64,000 nucleotides of DNA from Blastococcus sp. URHD0036. Its GTDB lineage: Bacteria; Actinomycetota; Actinomycetes; Mycobacteriales; Geodermatophilaceae. A program made the position numbers and the translations under genes. Positions 1-7,356 of the stretch are shown piece by piece. The stretch lies in the NCBI RefSeq assembly GCF_000701365.1, contig NZ_JNIK01000003.1, positions 168,897-232,896 of the forward strand, read 5' to 3'. The notes beneath the pieces are model-generated. The model saw nothing but the letters and a program-made list of their open reading frames with translations. It was not told where the DNA came from and did not search any database. Positions within the stretch are counted from its first letter, which is position 1. Each line of letters begins with the position of its first letter.

Positions 1-306
1 CATCGCCTTGGCCTGCTCCCGGTCGAGGGTCGGGATGGTGATGCCCCCGTAGCCCTTCCGGTCGCCGTGCGGGTCGCTGTCGTTGGACAGCACGTCCGCC
101 CGCCGGGCGGTGTCGAACAGCTCCTGGTTGCCGGAGACGAACCAGTAGCCGCCGTGGGTGTCGTTCCAGGCGATGGGGGCCGTGGCGTGCAGGTCGTCGG
201 CGAGCTCGGCGAACTCGGTCCGGTAGCGGTCACCGTGCCGGTCGATCTCGATGACCCGCGGCGCCCGATCCGCGGCGGGTGCGGTGCTCGTCTCGTCGAC
301 GCTCAC
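1..306 (-). CDS. Cytochrome P450, N-terminal fragment cut by the window edge
   Basis: These are the first 102 codons of a P450 that runs off the left edge. The stretch PIAWNDTHGGYWFVSG (about residues 45-60) lines up with APVAWDERNGGFWMLTG of the complete P450 at 11909-13183, which is the usual N-terminal beta-sheet region of soluble actinobacterial P450s. The GTG start (304-306) is preceded on the minus strand by GAGAGGA with a six-base spacer. The I-helix and heme-Cys loop lie outside the window, so function rests on this N-terminal match only. As a class I enzyme it would need ferredoxin and a reductase, neither of which is encoded here. It is divergent from the anti-sigma gene. Confidence 0.75.
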   Translation of the reverse strand, partial: MSVDETSTAPAADRAPRVIEIDRHGDRYRTEFAELADDLHATAPIAWNDTHGGYWFVSGNQELFDTARRADVLSNDSDPHGDRKGYGGITIPTLDREQAKAM

Positions 307-536
307 GACGGTTCCTCTCGTTGGCACGCTGCGGAGAGCCGGGTGCACCCCGACCCGTGACCGCCTTCACAGTTCGATGGAAGAGTATCGATCGAAACGT
401 CAGCCGCAAACCCTTGGCCCCTCGACTCTCCGCACGGAGCTCGTCCGCCTCGCGACGCGCCGTCCGCGGGGTGGGGTCACCGGCGCCGCGCCCACCTGGC
501 AGGCTGCGCGTGTCCGTCGGACCCGGAGGGAGCGGT
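307..536. promoter_or_regulatory. Divergent intergenic region between P450 and anti-sigma gene
   Basis: This 230-base gap holds one clearly AT-richer patch at about 375-402, containing TATCGATCGA, in otherwise GC-rich sequence. It is the likely site of the promoters firing left into the P450 gene and right into the anti-sigma gene. No exact palindromic operator or confident -35/-10 pair was found. Confidence 0.3.
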
Positions 537-965
537 ATGGACATCGCGTTCACCGTCACCCTGCCGGTCGACACCGGCAGCGTCCCGTTCGTCCGCGGCC
601 TCTGCCGGCAGGCGCTCGAGCACCTGCGCGTGCCGCCGTCGGTCGTCGACGAGGTCGCCCTAGCGCTGACCGAGGCGTGCGCCAACGTCGTCCAGCACAG
701 CGGTGGGGACGCCCGCTACGAGGTCGGCGTCGCCATCGACGACGACCGCTGCCGCATCACGGTGTGGGACGACGGCGAGGGCCTCGACCCGCGGGCGGCG
801 CCGAACACCGCCACCGGTCGCGAGCTGGCCGAGGGCGGGACCGGGCTGCTGCTGATGAAGGCGCTCGTGGACCGCCTGGACTTCCGGCACGACCCGGACG
901 GGCGGCACCGGGTGACGCTGGTGAAGCAGCTGGGCAGCCGTCCGGCGCTGCGCCTGCTCGACTGA
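537..965 (+). CDS. Anti-sigma regulatory factor (RsbW-like serine kinase, GHKL ATPase)
   Basis: A 142-residue single-domain HATPase_c_2 protein of the RsbW/SpoIIAB type, which binds a sigma factor or phosphorylates an anti-sigma antagonist. The Bergerat ATP-binding motifs are visible: the N-box TEACANVVQH (residues 45-54), the G1 box WDDGEGLD (77-84) and the glycine-rich G2 region EGGTGLLLMK (99-108). The length is normal for a stand-alone kinase. ATG 537 was chosen over an in-frame upstream extension because GGAGGGA lies just before it and the domain begins at residue 1. No sigma factor or STAS antagonist lies beside it, so its partner is unknown. Its stop is six bases from the convergent small gene at 972-1202. 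Confidence 0.85.
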   Translation: MDIAFTVTLPVDTGSVPFVRGLCRQALEHLRVPPSVVDEVALALTEACANVVQHSGGDARYEVGVAIDDDRCRITVWDDGEGLDPRAAPNTATGRELAEGGTGLLLMKALVDRLDFRHDPDGRHRVTLVKQLGSRPALRLLD

Positions 966-971
966 CGTAGC

Positions 972-1202
972 TCAGCGGGCGCGCACTGCGCCCTTCTCCT
1001 CGAGCTCCAGGAGCGCGGCCAGCCGGGCGGCGCGCGCCGCGGCGTCGCGGGCTGCCGCGTCCGAACCCTGGGCGCGGGCACAGAGGCTGGCCAGCTGACG
1101 GACGACGATCCGCCGCCACGCCTCGCGGCGCCGCTCGGCGCGGTCGACCGCGGGTACCGGTCCGCCGACGACCGTCGTCGCCGTCTCTGCGAGTACCTGC
1201 AC
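972..1202 (-). CDS. Small protein of unknown family, 76 aa, paralogue of the one at 3483-3671
   Basis: I do not recognise a family. The 76-residue product is rich in Ala and Arg and predicted helical by eye. Its C-terminal half matches the 62-residue protein at 3483-3671: both have an R-EA-RR-VV--QL--L region followed by A-GS--AARDAA-R-ARLA-LL. The match between two short proteins in the same transcription direction is the main evidence that both are real genes. It starts with GTG 46 bases after the TetR stop, so it is probably the last gene of the minus-strand operon that begins at 7225. No signal peptide, membrane segment or cysteine cluster is present. A role as adaptor or complex subunit is speculation. 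Confidence 0.6.
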   Translation of the reverse strand: MQVLAETATTVVGGPVPAVDRAERRREAWRRIVVRQLASLCARAQGSDAAARDAAARAARLAALLELEEKGAVRAR

Positions 1203-1248
1203 GCCGACCTCCGAGAGCTGTGCGATGCGTTATCGCCTCGAAGATAGG

Positions 1249-1905
1249 TCAATGACTTTCGAAGCGTCCAGTCCTGGCGTCCACGAGCAGCGCGATCGCC
1301 TGGACGAGGGCCTGCTTCTGCGCCGCGAACTCCGCCGCCCGGCCGGCCCCGTAGGCCGGCGGGTTCGCGCTGATCATGAGGTGGCTCATGGCCATGCCGC
1401 GCAGCGCGTGGAAGAGCACCGGGCCCAGGTCGTCCTCGTCCGTCGCCGGGCTGCCGCCGGTCAGGACCTCGCCGGCCAGCCGGTGCAGGTCGGCGTCGAC
1501 CGAGCCGCTGATCCGCTGCATGGTCGTGAGCGTCTGGTCCGACGTCCGGGGGTCGTGCGCGAGCGTGAGCAGGACCTGCATGAACGCCAGGTACTCCCGC
1601 GAGCCGTAGTAGGCGTCGAGCACCGCGAGGTACTCCCCGACCCGCTCCGCCACCGTCGCGCCGCGGATCTCCGCCGCGTGCAGCAGGCCGCGGAGCCGCT
1701 CGTTGCCCTCCTCCAGCACCGCGAGCATCAGCGCCTCGCGGGTGCCGAAGTGGTGCTGGATGGTGCCCCAGGTGACCCCGGCCCGCTCGGCGATCGCATT
1801 CGAGCTGGCCCGGTAGATCCCGCGCTCGAGGATGCACTGGATCGCGGCCTCGACCACCGCGGCCCGGGCCGGCTGCTCGGGGGTCGGTCCCTGGCTCGCG
1901 GTCAC
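1249..1905 (-). CDS. TetR family transcriptional regulator
   Basis: A 218-residue TetR-type repressor. The N-terminal helix-turn-helix is clear: AIAERAGVTWGTIQHHFGTREALMLAVL at about residues 37-64 has the standard TetR recognition-helix pattern ending in HHFGTRE. The remaining ~150 residues form the all-helical ligand-binding and dimer domain. It begins with GTG 25 bases after the thiolase-like stop and is co-directional with it, so it probably sits in the operon it controls. The palindrome CATAGTAGCCACTATG at 7294-7309, in front of the first gene of that operon, is a candidate operator. The ligand is unknown; a CoA thioester would fit the neighbours. Confidence 0.88.
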   Translation of the reverse strand: MTASQGPTPEQPARAAVVEAAIQCILERGIYRASSNAIAERAGVTWGTIQHHFGTREALMLAVLEEGNERLRGLLHAAEIRGATVAERVGEYLAVLDAYYGSREYLAFMQVLLTLAHDPRTSDQTLTTMQRISGSVDADLHRLAGEVLTGGSPATDEDDLGPVLFHALRGMAMSHLMISANPPAYGAGRAAEFAAQKQALVQAIALLVDARTGRFESH

Positions 1906-1930
1906 GGTCGCCGAGGGTACGACCCGCTGG

Positions 1931-3082
1931 TCACCGCCGGAGGACGACGCCCGTGCGGCCGGCGCTGACGAGCGCCACGTGCGGATCGGCCAGCTGGTTG
2001 GGCGACTGCCCGCGCAGCTGGCGCACCGCCTCGAGGGTGAGGTTCATCCCGTGGATGTAGGCCTCGCCGATGAGCCCGCCGTTGGTGTTGCAGGGCAGGT
2101 CGCCGGTGGGCCCGAGGTGCCCGTCGGCCACGAAGTCCTTCGCCTCGCCGTGGCCGCAGAACCCGAGCGCCTCCAGCTGCAGGAAGAACATCGGGGTGAA
2201 CGCGTCGTAGATCATCGCGACGTCGACGTCGGACCGCTCGATCCCGGCGGTGCGGAACAGGCTCTCCCCGACTGCCGCGGCGCCGTCGAAGCGGGTGAGG
2301 TCGGGGCGGTAGTGGTTGCTCGCGACCTCCTCCTCGAAGAGGGCGACGGACGCGGCAGCGGCGATCTCCACCGGCGCCGGGGTGTCGGCCGCCCGGTCGG
2401 CGGTGGTGACGACCATCGCGACCGCGCCGTCGGTCTCCTGGCAGCAGTCGAACAGCCGGATGGCCGGCTCGGCGATCCACCGCGAGTTCTGGTGGTCGTC
2501 CAGCGTGATCGGCCGCTCGGCGAAGTAGGCGGCGGGGTTGGTGGCCGCGTACGCGCGGAACTGGACGACGGCCCGGCCGAAGTCGGCGCTGGTCGTGCCG
2601 GTCTCGTGCATGTACCGGGTGGACTCGAACGACATCCAGGACGCCGGGGTGAGCACGCCGAACGGGGTGGCCCACTGCATCGCCGTCGTCCCCGAGTGCC
2701 CGCTGACCGGCTCCGGGGCGACGCGCGCCCGGCCGAAGCGCTTCCCCGACCGCGAGCGGCAGGCCCGGTAGACGACCACCGTCTCCGCGGCGCCGGAGAG
2801 CACGGCCGCGGCGGCGTGCTGGAACATCCCCTGGCTGCCGCCCCCGCCGTAGGGGATCCGGCTGGACCAGCGGACGGCGGGGATGCCGAGCGAGCGCACG
2901 AGCTCGGTCTCCTCGACCGGGTCGACGGTGAAGCTGACCAGCCCGTCGACGTCGTCGGTCGTGAGACCGGCATCGGCGAGGGCGGCGACGATCGCCTCGG
3001 CGGCCAGCCGGGTCTCGCTGCGGCCGGCGTCCTTGGAGAACTCGGTCGCACCGACGCCGACGATGGAGGCGGACCCGTTCAC
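1931..3082 (-). CDS. Thiolase-like protein (lipid-transfer/Ltp2 type), candidate retro-aldolase subunit
   Basis: A 383-residue thiolase-superfamily protein of the SCP2-thiolase or Ltp type. The position where thiolases carry the nucleophilic Cys reads YGGGGSQGMF, so the Cys is absent. The C-terminal region keeps NTNGGLIGEAYIHG, the usual GHP-loop neighbourhood, and the motif MIYDAF shared with the other three thiolase-like proteins here. Known Ltp2 partners with a DUF35 protein to cleave a beta-hydroxyacyl-CoA by retro-aldol reaction. This gene starts with GTG overlapping the stop of a DUF35 gene (GTGA), which supports the same pairing. Classical acetyl-CoA acetyltransferase activity is unlikely. 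The start at 3082 is preferred to a long upstream in-frame extension. Confidence 0.85.
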   Translation of the reverse strand: MNGSASIVGVGATEFSKDAGRSETRLAAEAIVAALADAGLTTDDVDGLVSFTVDPVEETELVRSLGIPAVRWSSRIPYGGGGSQGMFQHAAAAVLSGAAETVVVYRACRSRSGKRFGRARVAPEPVSGHSGTTAMQWATPFGVLTPASWMSFESTRYMHETGTTSADFGRAVVQFRAYAATNPAAYFAERPITLDDHQNSRWIAEPAIRLFDCCQETDGAVAMVVTTADRAADTPAPVEIAAAASVALFEEEVASNHYRPDLTRFDGAAAVGESLFRTAGIERSDVDVAMIYDAFTPMFFLQLEALGFCGHGEAKDFVADGHLGPTGDLPCNTNGGLIGEAYIHGMNLTLEAVRQLRGQSPNQLADPHVALVSAGRTGVVLRR

Positions 3083-3486
3083 GAGAGCTCCCTGACTGCG
3101 AACACCGGGACGTCGCCCTCGGCCGTCGGCGCGAACGTCACCTGCACCGGCAGCCCGACGCGGACCTCGGCGGGCTCGACGCCCACCAGGTTCGACAGGA
3201 TGCGCGGCCCCTCGTCGAGGGTCACGAGCACGGCCACGACCGGGTAGCTGAACGACGGGTGCTGGGGGTGGTGCAGCAGCGACCAGCTGTAGACCTCGCC
3301 GGTACCGGCGACGTCGACGAAGGACAGCGCCGTCGCGTGGCAGGCCGGGCACATCGCGCGCGGCGGGTGCTGCCAGCGGCCGCAGGCGTCGCAGCGCTGG
3401 ACCGCCAGCCGGCCCTCGGCGGCGGCCGACCAGAACCCGTCGTTCTCCTCCGTGCGCAGGGGGGCGGGCCGCAGCGGTTCCGTCAC
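3079..3486 (-). CDS. DUF35 zinc-ribbon/OB-fold protein, partner of the thiolase-like protein
   Basis: A 135-residue protein with a rubredoxin-like zinc ribbon (Cys32, Cys35, Cys46 and Cys49, pattern CDACG...CPAC) followed by an OB-fold (about residues 58-130). This is the DUF35 architecture (OB_aCoA_assoc). Such proteins bind acyl-CoA and complete the active site of thiolase-fold aldolases such as Ltp2-ChsH2(DUF35). Its GTG start overlaps the stop of the 62-residue gene and its own stop overlaps the thiolase-like start, so the three are translationally coupled. It is one of four DUF35 genes in the window, each directly next to a thiolase-like gene. Confidence 0.88.
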   Translation of the reverse strand: MTEPLRPAPLRTEENDGFWSAAAEGRLAVQRCDACGRWQHPPRAMCPACHATALSFVDVAGTGEVYSWSLLHHPQHPSFSYPVVAVLVTLDEGPRILSNLVGVEPAEVRVGLPVQVTFAPTAEGDVPVFAVRELS

Positions 3487-3671
3487 GGCTTCCTTCCTGC
3501 CGCGTCCGCGCCGACGTCCGCCAGCAGCTGCGCCAGCCGGGCGGAACGCTCCGCGGCGTCCCGGGCGGCGGGGCCGGACCCGGCAGCCCGGCGCTCCAGC
3601 ACCTGCAGCTGCGTCAGGACGACGCGGCGGCGGGCCTCCCGCGTCCGGTCGGCCGGCGGGCCGGCGGTCAC
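3483..3671 (-). CDS. Small protein of unknown family, 62 aa, paralogue of the one at 972-1202
   Basis: A 62-residue Ala/Arg-rich protein with no family I recognise. Its start GTG overlaps the stop of the tandem CoA-transferase, and its stop overlaps the DUF35 start, each as GTGA, so it fits without slack between two real genes. It shares with the 76-residue protein at 972-1202 an R-EA-RRRVV--QL--L--RA-GS core and then AARDAA-R-ARLA-LL (residues 35-50 here). It looks like two amphipathic helices with no membrane segment. Its position suggests a helper or subunit of the CoA-transferase or DUF35/thiolase complex, but no activity can be assigned. Confidence 0.7.
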   Translation of the reverse strand: MTAGPPADRTREARRRVVLTQLQVLERRAAGSGPAARDAAERSARLAQLLADVGADAAGRKP

Positions 3672-6136
3672 CGGGTCCCCTCCGGCAGGGCGGTGTCGTC
3701 GACGGCCCCGGAGTCGATGAGCTTGTCGATCTCCTCGGCCCCGTAGCCGGCCCGCTCCAGGATCAGCCGCGAGTGCTCGCCGGGCCAGACCGGCCCGCTG
3801 CGCAGCACGCCCGGGGTGTCGGACAGCTGGAAGTACAGCCCGGCGGCCTGGGTGGAGCCGACCCGGCGGTGCGGGAACGCCGGGGACAGCAGCTGCGCCG
3901 ACCGCGGGTCCTCGCCGGAGAACAGCCGGTCGGCGAAGTGGACGTCGGGCACCTCGCAGGGCACGCCGGCGGCGTCGAGGGCGGCGAACCACTCCGCCGA
4001 CGAGCGGGTGGCGAACGACGTGGCGAGCAGCTCGGCGAGGACGGTGTCCTCGGCCGCGCGGCCCGCCCGGGTGGCGAACCGCGGGTCCGCCGCGAGGTCG
4101 GGCCGTTCCAGGCCGGTGCACAGCGCCGACCAGGCCGCGTCGTCGAGGGCGGCGATGCAGATCCAGTCGTCGGCGGTGCGGTACAGCCGGTAGAGGGCGT
4201 TCCAGCCGTACTGCTCGCCGTCGGGCCGCTGGCGGTCGCCGCGGTGGGCGCCGTCGGGGGTGATCCACGCGGTCGAGGTGTGCAGCAGGTGCGCGTACAG
4301 GATCGAGGTCCGCACGAACTGGCCCTCGCCGGTGCGCTCCCGGTCCATGAGCGCCTCGATGATGCCCAGCGCCGACAGCAGGCCGTTGCCGGTGTCGCCG
4401 AGCGAGGTGCTCGACCAGATGGGCCGGCCGCCGTCGTCGAGACCGCCGTCCAGCCAGCTGGTGCCGCCCAGCGCGGCGCCGGTCTGGTCGTTGCCCGGGT
4501 TCTGCTGCCGCGGGCCCTGCTCGTGGCCGATCGTGTGGCAGTAGACCAGCCGCGGGTTGATCTGCTTGAGCGACTCGTAGTCGATCCCGAGCCGCTGGGC
4601 GGCGGCGTAGCGCATGTTGTGCTGGACGACGTCGGCCTGCTCGACCAGCCGCTTGAGCACCGCGAGGCCGGCCGGGTCCTTGAGGTCGAGGGCGATCGAC
4701 TCCTTGTCCCGGTTGCACATCTGCGCGATGTGGTTGGAGTACCAGAACTTCTCGGTCAGCGAGTTGACCTTGATCACCCGGGCGCCGAGCTGGGCCAGCA
4801 TCTGGGTGCCGAACGGCCCCGCGACGGCCACCCCGAGGTCGAGCACCGTGATGCCCTCCAGGGGCGAGGCCAGCGGCCGGCCGGCCGACACCTCGGCCGC
4901 CGGGGCACCCTCGCGGATCAGCCGGTCGGCCTCCGCGCGCACCTCGTCGGTGTGCTGGCCGCGGGCCGGCGCGGGGCGCGGTGCGGGCTGGGGGTGCCGC
5001 TCGAGGTCCACGACCCGCCCGACCTGCCGGACGACGCCGAACTCCGGGTCCGGGACGTCGACCACGCAGCCGTCGTCGACCAGCAGCGGGTCCAGCAGCG
5101 CCTCCTCCGGCGACCGCACCGGCTGCAGCGGGGTGCCGACCTGCGCGGCGAGCCGGACCCACTCCGCGACCGGGTGCTTCGCCACCGTCTCGACCATCTG
5201 GTCGTAGAAGTGGAAGAGCACGACCATGTCGTGCGGCGAGGGCGTGACCCGGTAGGAGGCCTTCTTCGGCGCCGGGACCGAGGGCAGCGGCTGCATGCCG
5301 GCCTCGTCGGCGTTGATCACGAACTCCGGCAGCGGCACCCAGTTGTGCAGCCACCGGCCGTCGGCGCCGCGGAAGAAGCCGCGCGGCGTCCGCGGGTCGG
5401 GGATCCAGGTGAGGAAGTCCTCGACCTCCGGGTCCTCGACCTTCACCCACGCTCCGGGGGTGGTGACCATGACGCCCTGGAGCAGTGTCGCGTCGACCCG
5501 CTGGCCGCGGCCGGTGACCTGGCGGGCGCGCAGGGCTGCGGCGATGCCGACGCTGGCGATGTAGAAGGTGCCGAGGTCGACCCACGGCGTGCCGCTGAAC
5601 AGCGGGCCGTCGCGGTCCGGGCCGTTCCACACGTTCTCCGGCTGCTCGACCCCGGGCAGGATGCCCGCGCCGCCCGAGAGCCGGCTGATGGTGGTGCCGA
5701 GGGTGCCGCGCACCTCGTACTGGTGGCCGGTCCGCGCGGCGACCAGGGCGCCGATGCCCGGCCGGTCGGCGTCGGGGCCCTCGGAGCCGTAGCCGGTGAT
5801 CGAGCAGTACACCAGCCGCGGGTTGAGCGCCGAGAGCGTGTCGAAGTCGATGCCCAGCCGCTGCGTCGTCCCCGGCGCGAAGCTCTCGACGAGCACGTCG
5901 GCCTCGCGCGCCAGCGCCAGGAACCGCTCGCGGTCGGCGTCGACCGTGAGGTCGAGGACGGCGCTGCGCTTGCCGCGGTGCCACACCTTGTAGCCCGACA
6001 GGTCCCCGAAGGGATCACCCTCGGGGCGCTCGATGCGGGTGACCTCGGCGCCGTGGTCGGCCAGCAGCATCGCCGTCATCGGGCCGCTGATGCCCCAGGA
6101 GAGGTCGAGGACCTTGAGTCCGTCGTGGACGCCCAT
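3668..6136 (-). CDS. Tandem-duplicated family III CoA-transferase (CaiB/BaiF)
   Basis: An 822-residue protein with two complete CaiB/BaiF domains. Repeat one (about 1-400) opens LKVLDLSWGISGPMTAMLLADHGA; repeat two (about 425-815) opens ITVLDLGVAVAGPFGTQMLAQLGA. Single-domain members are about 400 residues. Family III enzymes move CoA between carboxylic acids through an enzyme Asp. By eye the catalytic Asp position (VDxxxxD) reads VDATLLQ in repeat one and VRTSILY in repeat two, so neither half shows the canonical Asp. It starts three bases after the amidohydrolase stop and its stop overlaps the small gene, so it is the second gene of the operon starting at 7225. It may be a modified transferase, racemase or binding protein. 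Confidence 0.85.
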   Translation of the reverse strand: MGVHDGLKVLDLSWGISGPMTAMLLADHGAEVTRIERPEGDPFGDLSGYKVWHRGKRSAVLDLTVDADRERFLALAREADVLVESFAPGTTQRLGIDFDTLSALNPRLVYCSITGYGSEGPDADRPGIGALVAARTGHQYEVRGTLGTTISRLSGGAGILPGVEQPENVWNGPDRDGPLFSGTPWVDLGTFYIASVGIAAALRARQVTGRGQRVDATLLQGVMVTTPGAWVKVEDPEVEDFLTWIPDPRTPRGFFRGADGRWLHNWVPLPEFVINADEAGMQPLPSVPAPKKASYRVTPSPHDMVVLFHFYDQMVETVAKHPVAEWVRLAAQVGTPLQPVRSPEEALLDPLLVDDGCVVDVPDPEFGVVRQVGRVVDLERHPQPAPRPAPARGQHTDEVRAEADRLIREGAPAAEVSAGRPLASPLEGITVLDLGVAVAGPFGTQMLAQLGARVIKVNSLTEKFWYSNHIAQMCNRDKESIALDLKDPAGLAVLKRLVEQADVVQHNMRYAAAQRLGIDYESLKQINPRLVYCHTIGHEQGPRQQNPGNDQTGAALGGTSWLDGGLDDGGRPIWSSTSLGDTGNGLLSALGIIEALMDRERTGEGQFVRTSILYAHLLHTSTAWITPDGAHRGDRQRPDGEQYGWNALYRLYRTADDWICIAALDDAAWSALCTGLERPDLAADPRFATRAGRAAEDTVLAELLATSFATRSSAEWFAALDAAGVPCEVPDVHFADRLFSGEDPRSAQLLSPAFPHRRVGSTQAAGLYFQLSDTPGVLRSGPVWPGEHSRLILERAGYGAEEIDKLIDSGAVDDTALPEGTR

Positions 6137-6139
6137 CGA

Positions 6140-7225
6140 CTAGGACAGGTTCCAGATGCGCATGGCGTTGCCGGAGAGCATCGCCTCGCGTTCGTCCTTC
6201 GGGACACCGGCGAACTGCTTGTCGACGACGGCCCGCGAGTTCGGCCACGAGGTGACCGGGTGCGGGAAGTCGGTGGACCACATCAGGTTCTCGACGCCGA
6301 TGTAGTCGCGCATCCGCTCCACGCCGAGCTTCTCGTCGATGAAGGTGAAGTTCATGTTCCGGCGCATGTACTCGCTCGGCAGCATCGTCGTCCCGGGGTA
6401 CTCGTAGCCCTGGCGGGTGACCATGTCGTCGACCATCTCCATGTACCAGGCGACCCACGCGATGCCCGGCTCGACGAACACCAGCTGCAGGTCCGGGAAC
6501 CGCTCGAGCAGCCCGGTCATGGTCCACATGCCGAAGGACTCCGCCGTCATCAGCGGGGTCATCGACACCATGATCCCCTTGAGCGGCGTGGGGTCGCGGT
6601 CGGCGAGCTCGCTGAGCGTCGTCTTCAGCCCGATGTGCAGGGCGATCGGCAGCCCGGTCTCCTGGATCAGGGACAGCAGCGGGGCGTAGCGGTCGTGGTA
6701 GTAGTCCAGCTGCCCCAGCTCGCTCGGGAACACCGGCAGCTGCAGCGACTTCGCCCCCATTCCGACCACCCGCTCGACCTCGGCCATCGCCAGCTCGATG
6801 TCGTGGATCGGCACCTGGTAGCTCATCACCAGCCGCTTGGGGTCGACGTCGGCGAAGGCGTGGATGCAGTCGTTGAACGCCCGCAGCGCCGGACCGACGC
6901 CGCCGTCCTTGATCTTGCTGAGGTACCGGAAGGCGCTGACCTCGCTGTAGAGCACCTCGACGTCGACGCCGTCGGTGTCCATGTCCTTCAGCCGCTCGGT
7001 GGGATCGAAGTAGCTGGGCCGGGAGAAGGCGGAGTTGGCGGTGGACGCCTTGTCCTTGGGCTTCGCGCCGGCCTGGTTGGCCGCGCCGGCGCCGGTCTTC
7101 ATCCGGTTCTCGTGCTCGGAGGCCGCCTCGTCGTAGACCGCGTGGTACTTCGCGGGCATGAAGGACTTGATCTGGTCGTGCGAGACGCGCACGTGGGAGT
7201 CGGCAGAGATCAGGCGCTCGGTCAT
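6140..7225 (-). CDS. Amidohydrolase family 2 (ACMSD-like TIM barrel) protein
   Basis: A 361-residue metal-dependent TIM-barrel protein of the amidohydrolase_2 family (ACMSD and related hydrolases or decarboxylases). Metal and catalytic candidates are Asp9 and His11 (ISADSHV), His197 (ALHIGL) and Asp319 with His322 (STDFPH). Residues 41-65 form an Ala/Gly/Lys-rich insertion that looks flexible. ATG 7225 has GAGGAGA upstream and a long untranslated gap before it, making this the promoter-proximal gene of the operon with the tandem CoA-transferase, small protein, DUF35, thiolase-like and TetR genes. Related proteins recur at 33193 and 49949. Whether it hydrolyses or decarboxylates cannot be told from sequence. 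Confidence 0.85.
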   Translation of the reverse strand: MTERLISADSHVRVSHDQIKSFMPAKYHAVYDEAASEHENRMKTGAGAANQAGAKPKDKASTANSAFSRPSYFDPTERLKDMDTDGVDVEVLYSEVSAFRYLSKIKDGGVGPALRAFNDCIHAFADVDPKRLVMSYQVPIHDIELAMAEVERVVGMGAKSLQLPVFPSELGQLDYYHDRYAPLLSLIQETGLPIALHIGLKTTLSELADRDPTPLKGIMVSMTPLMTAESFGMWTMTGLLERFPDLQLVFVEPGIAWVAWYMEMVDDMVTRQGYEYPGTTMLPSEYMRRNMNFTFIDEKLGVERMRDYIGVENLMWSTDFPHPVTSWPNSRAVVDKQFAGVPKDEREAMLSGNAMRIWNLS

Positions 7226-7293
7226 GGGGGGTCTCCTCGTCGCCGGGGTTCCGGGGGCGCTCTCCTGCCCGCAGAGGGACCGGCGCCGGTCGC

Positions 7294-7309
7294 CATAGTA
7301 GCCACTATG
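7294..7309. promoter_or_regulatory. Perfect inverted repeat, candidate operator
   Basis: CATAGTAGCCACTATG is a 6-4-6 perfect palindrome lying 69 bases before the amidohydrolase start, in one of the few AT-rich spots of the gap 7226-7356. It is well placed to control the operon that ends with the TetR gene. The TetR at 1249-1905 is the first candidate to bind it. Confidence 0.5.
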
Positions 7310-7356
7310 TGATCCGCTGGCGAGACCTGCGCCACACGGATCCGGGGGCCGGCCCC

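Noticed and set aside
3452..7312. 1286-codon open frame on the plus strand
   Set aside because: It is fully antisense to the CoA-transferase and amidohydrolase genes, has low-complexity Arg/Gly/Asp/Val composition and no family motif; long antisense frames are expected at this GC content.
7345..7356. GGGGCCGGCCCC as terminator of the LLM gene
   Set aside because: It is a 12-base palindrome with no loop and cannot fold as a good hairpin; such GC palindromes arise by chance here.
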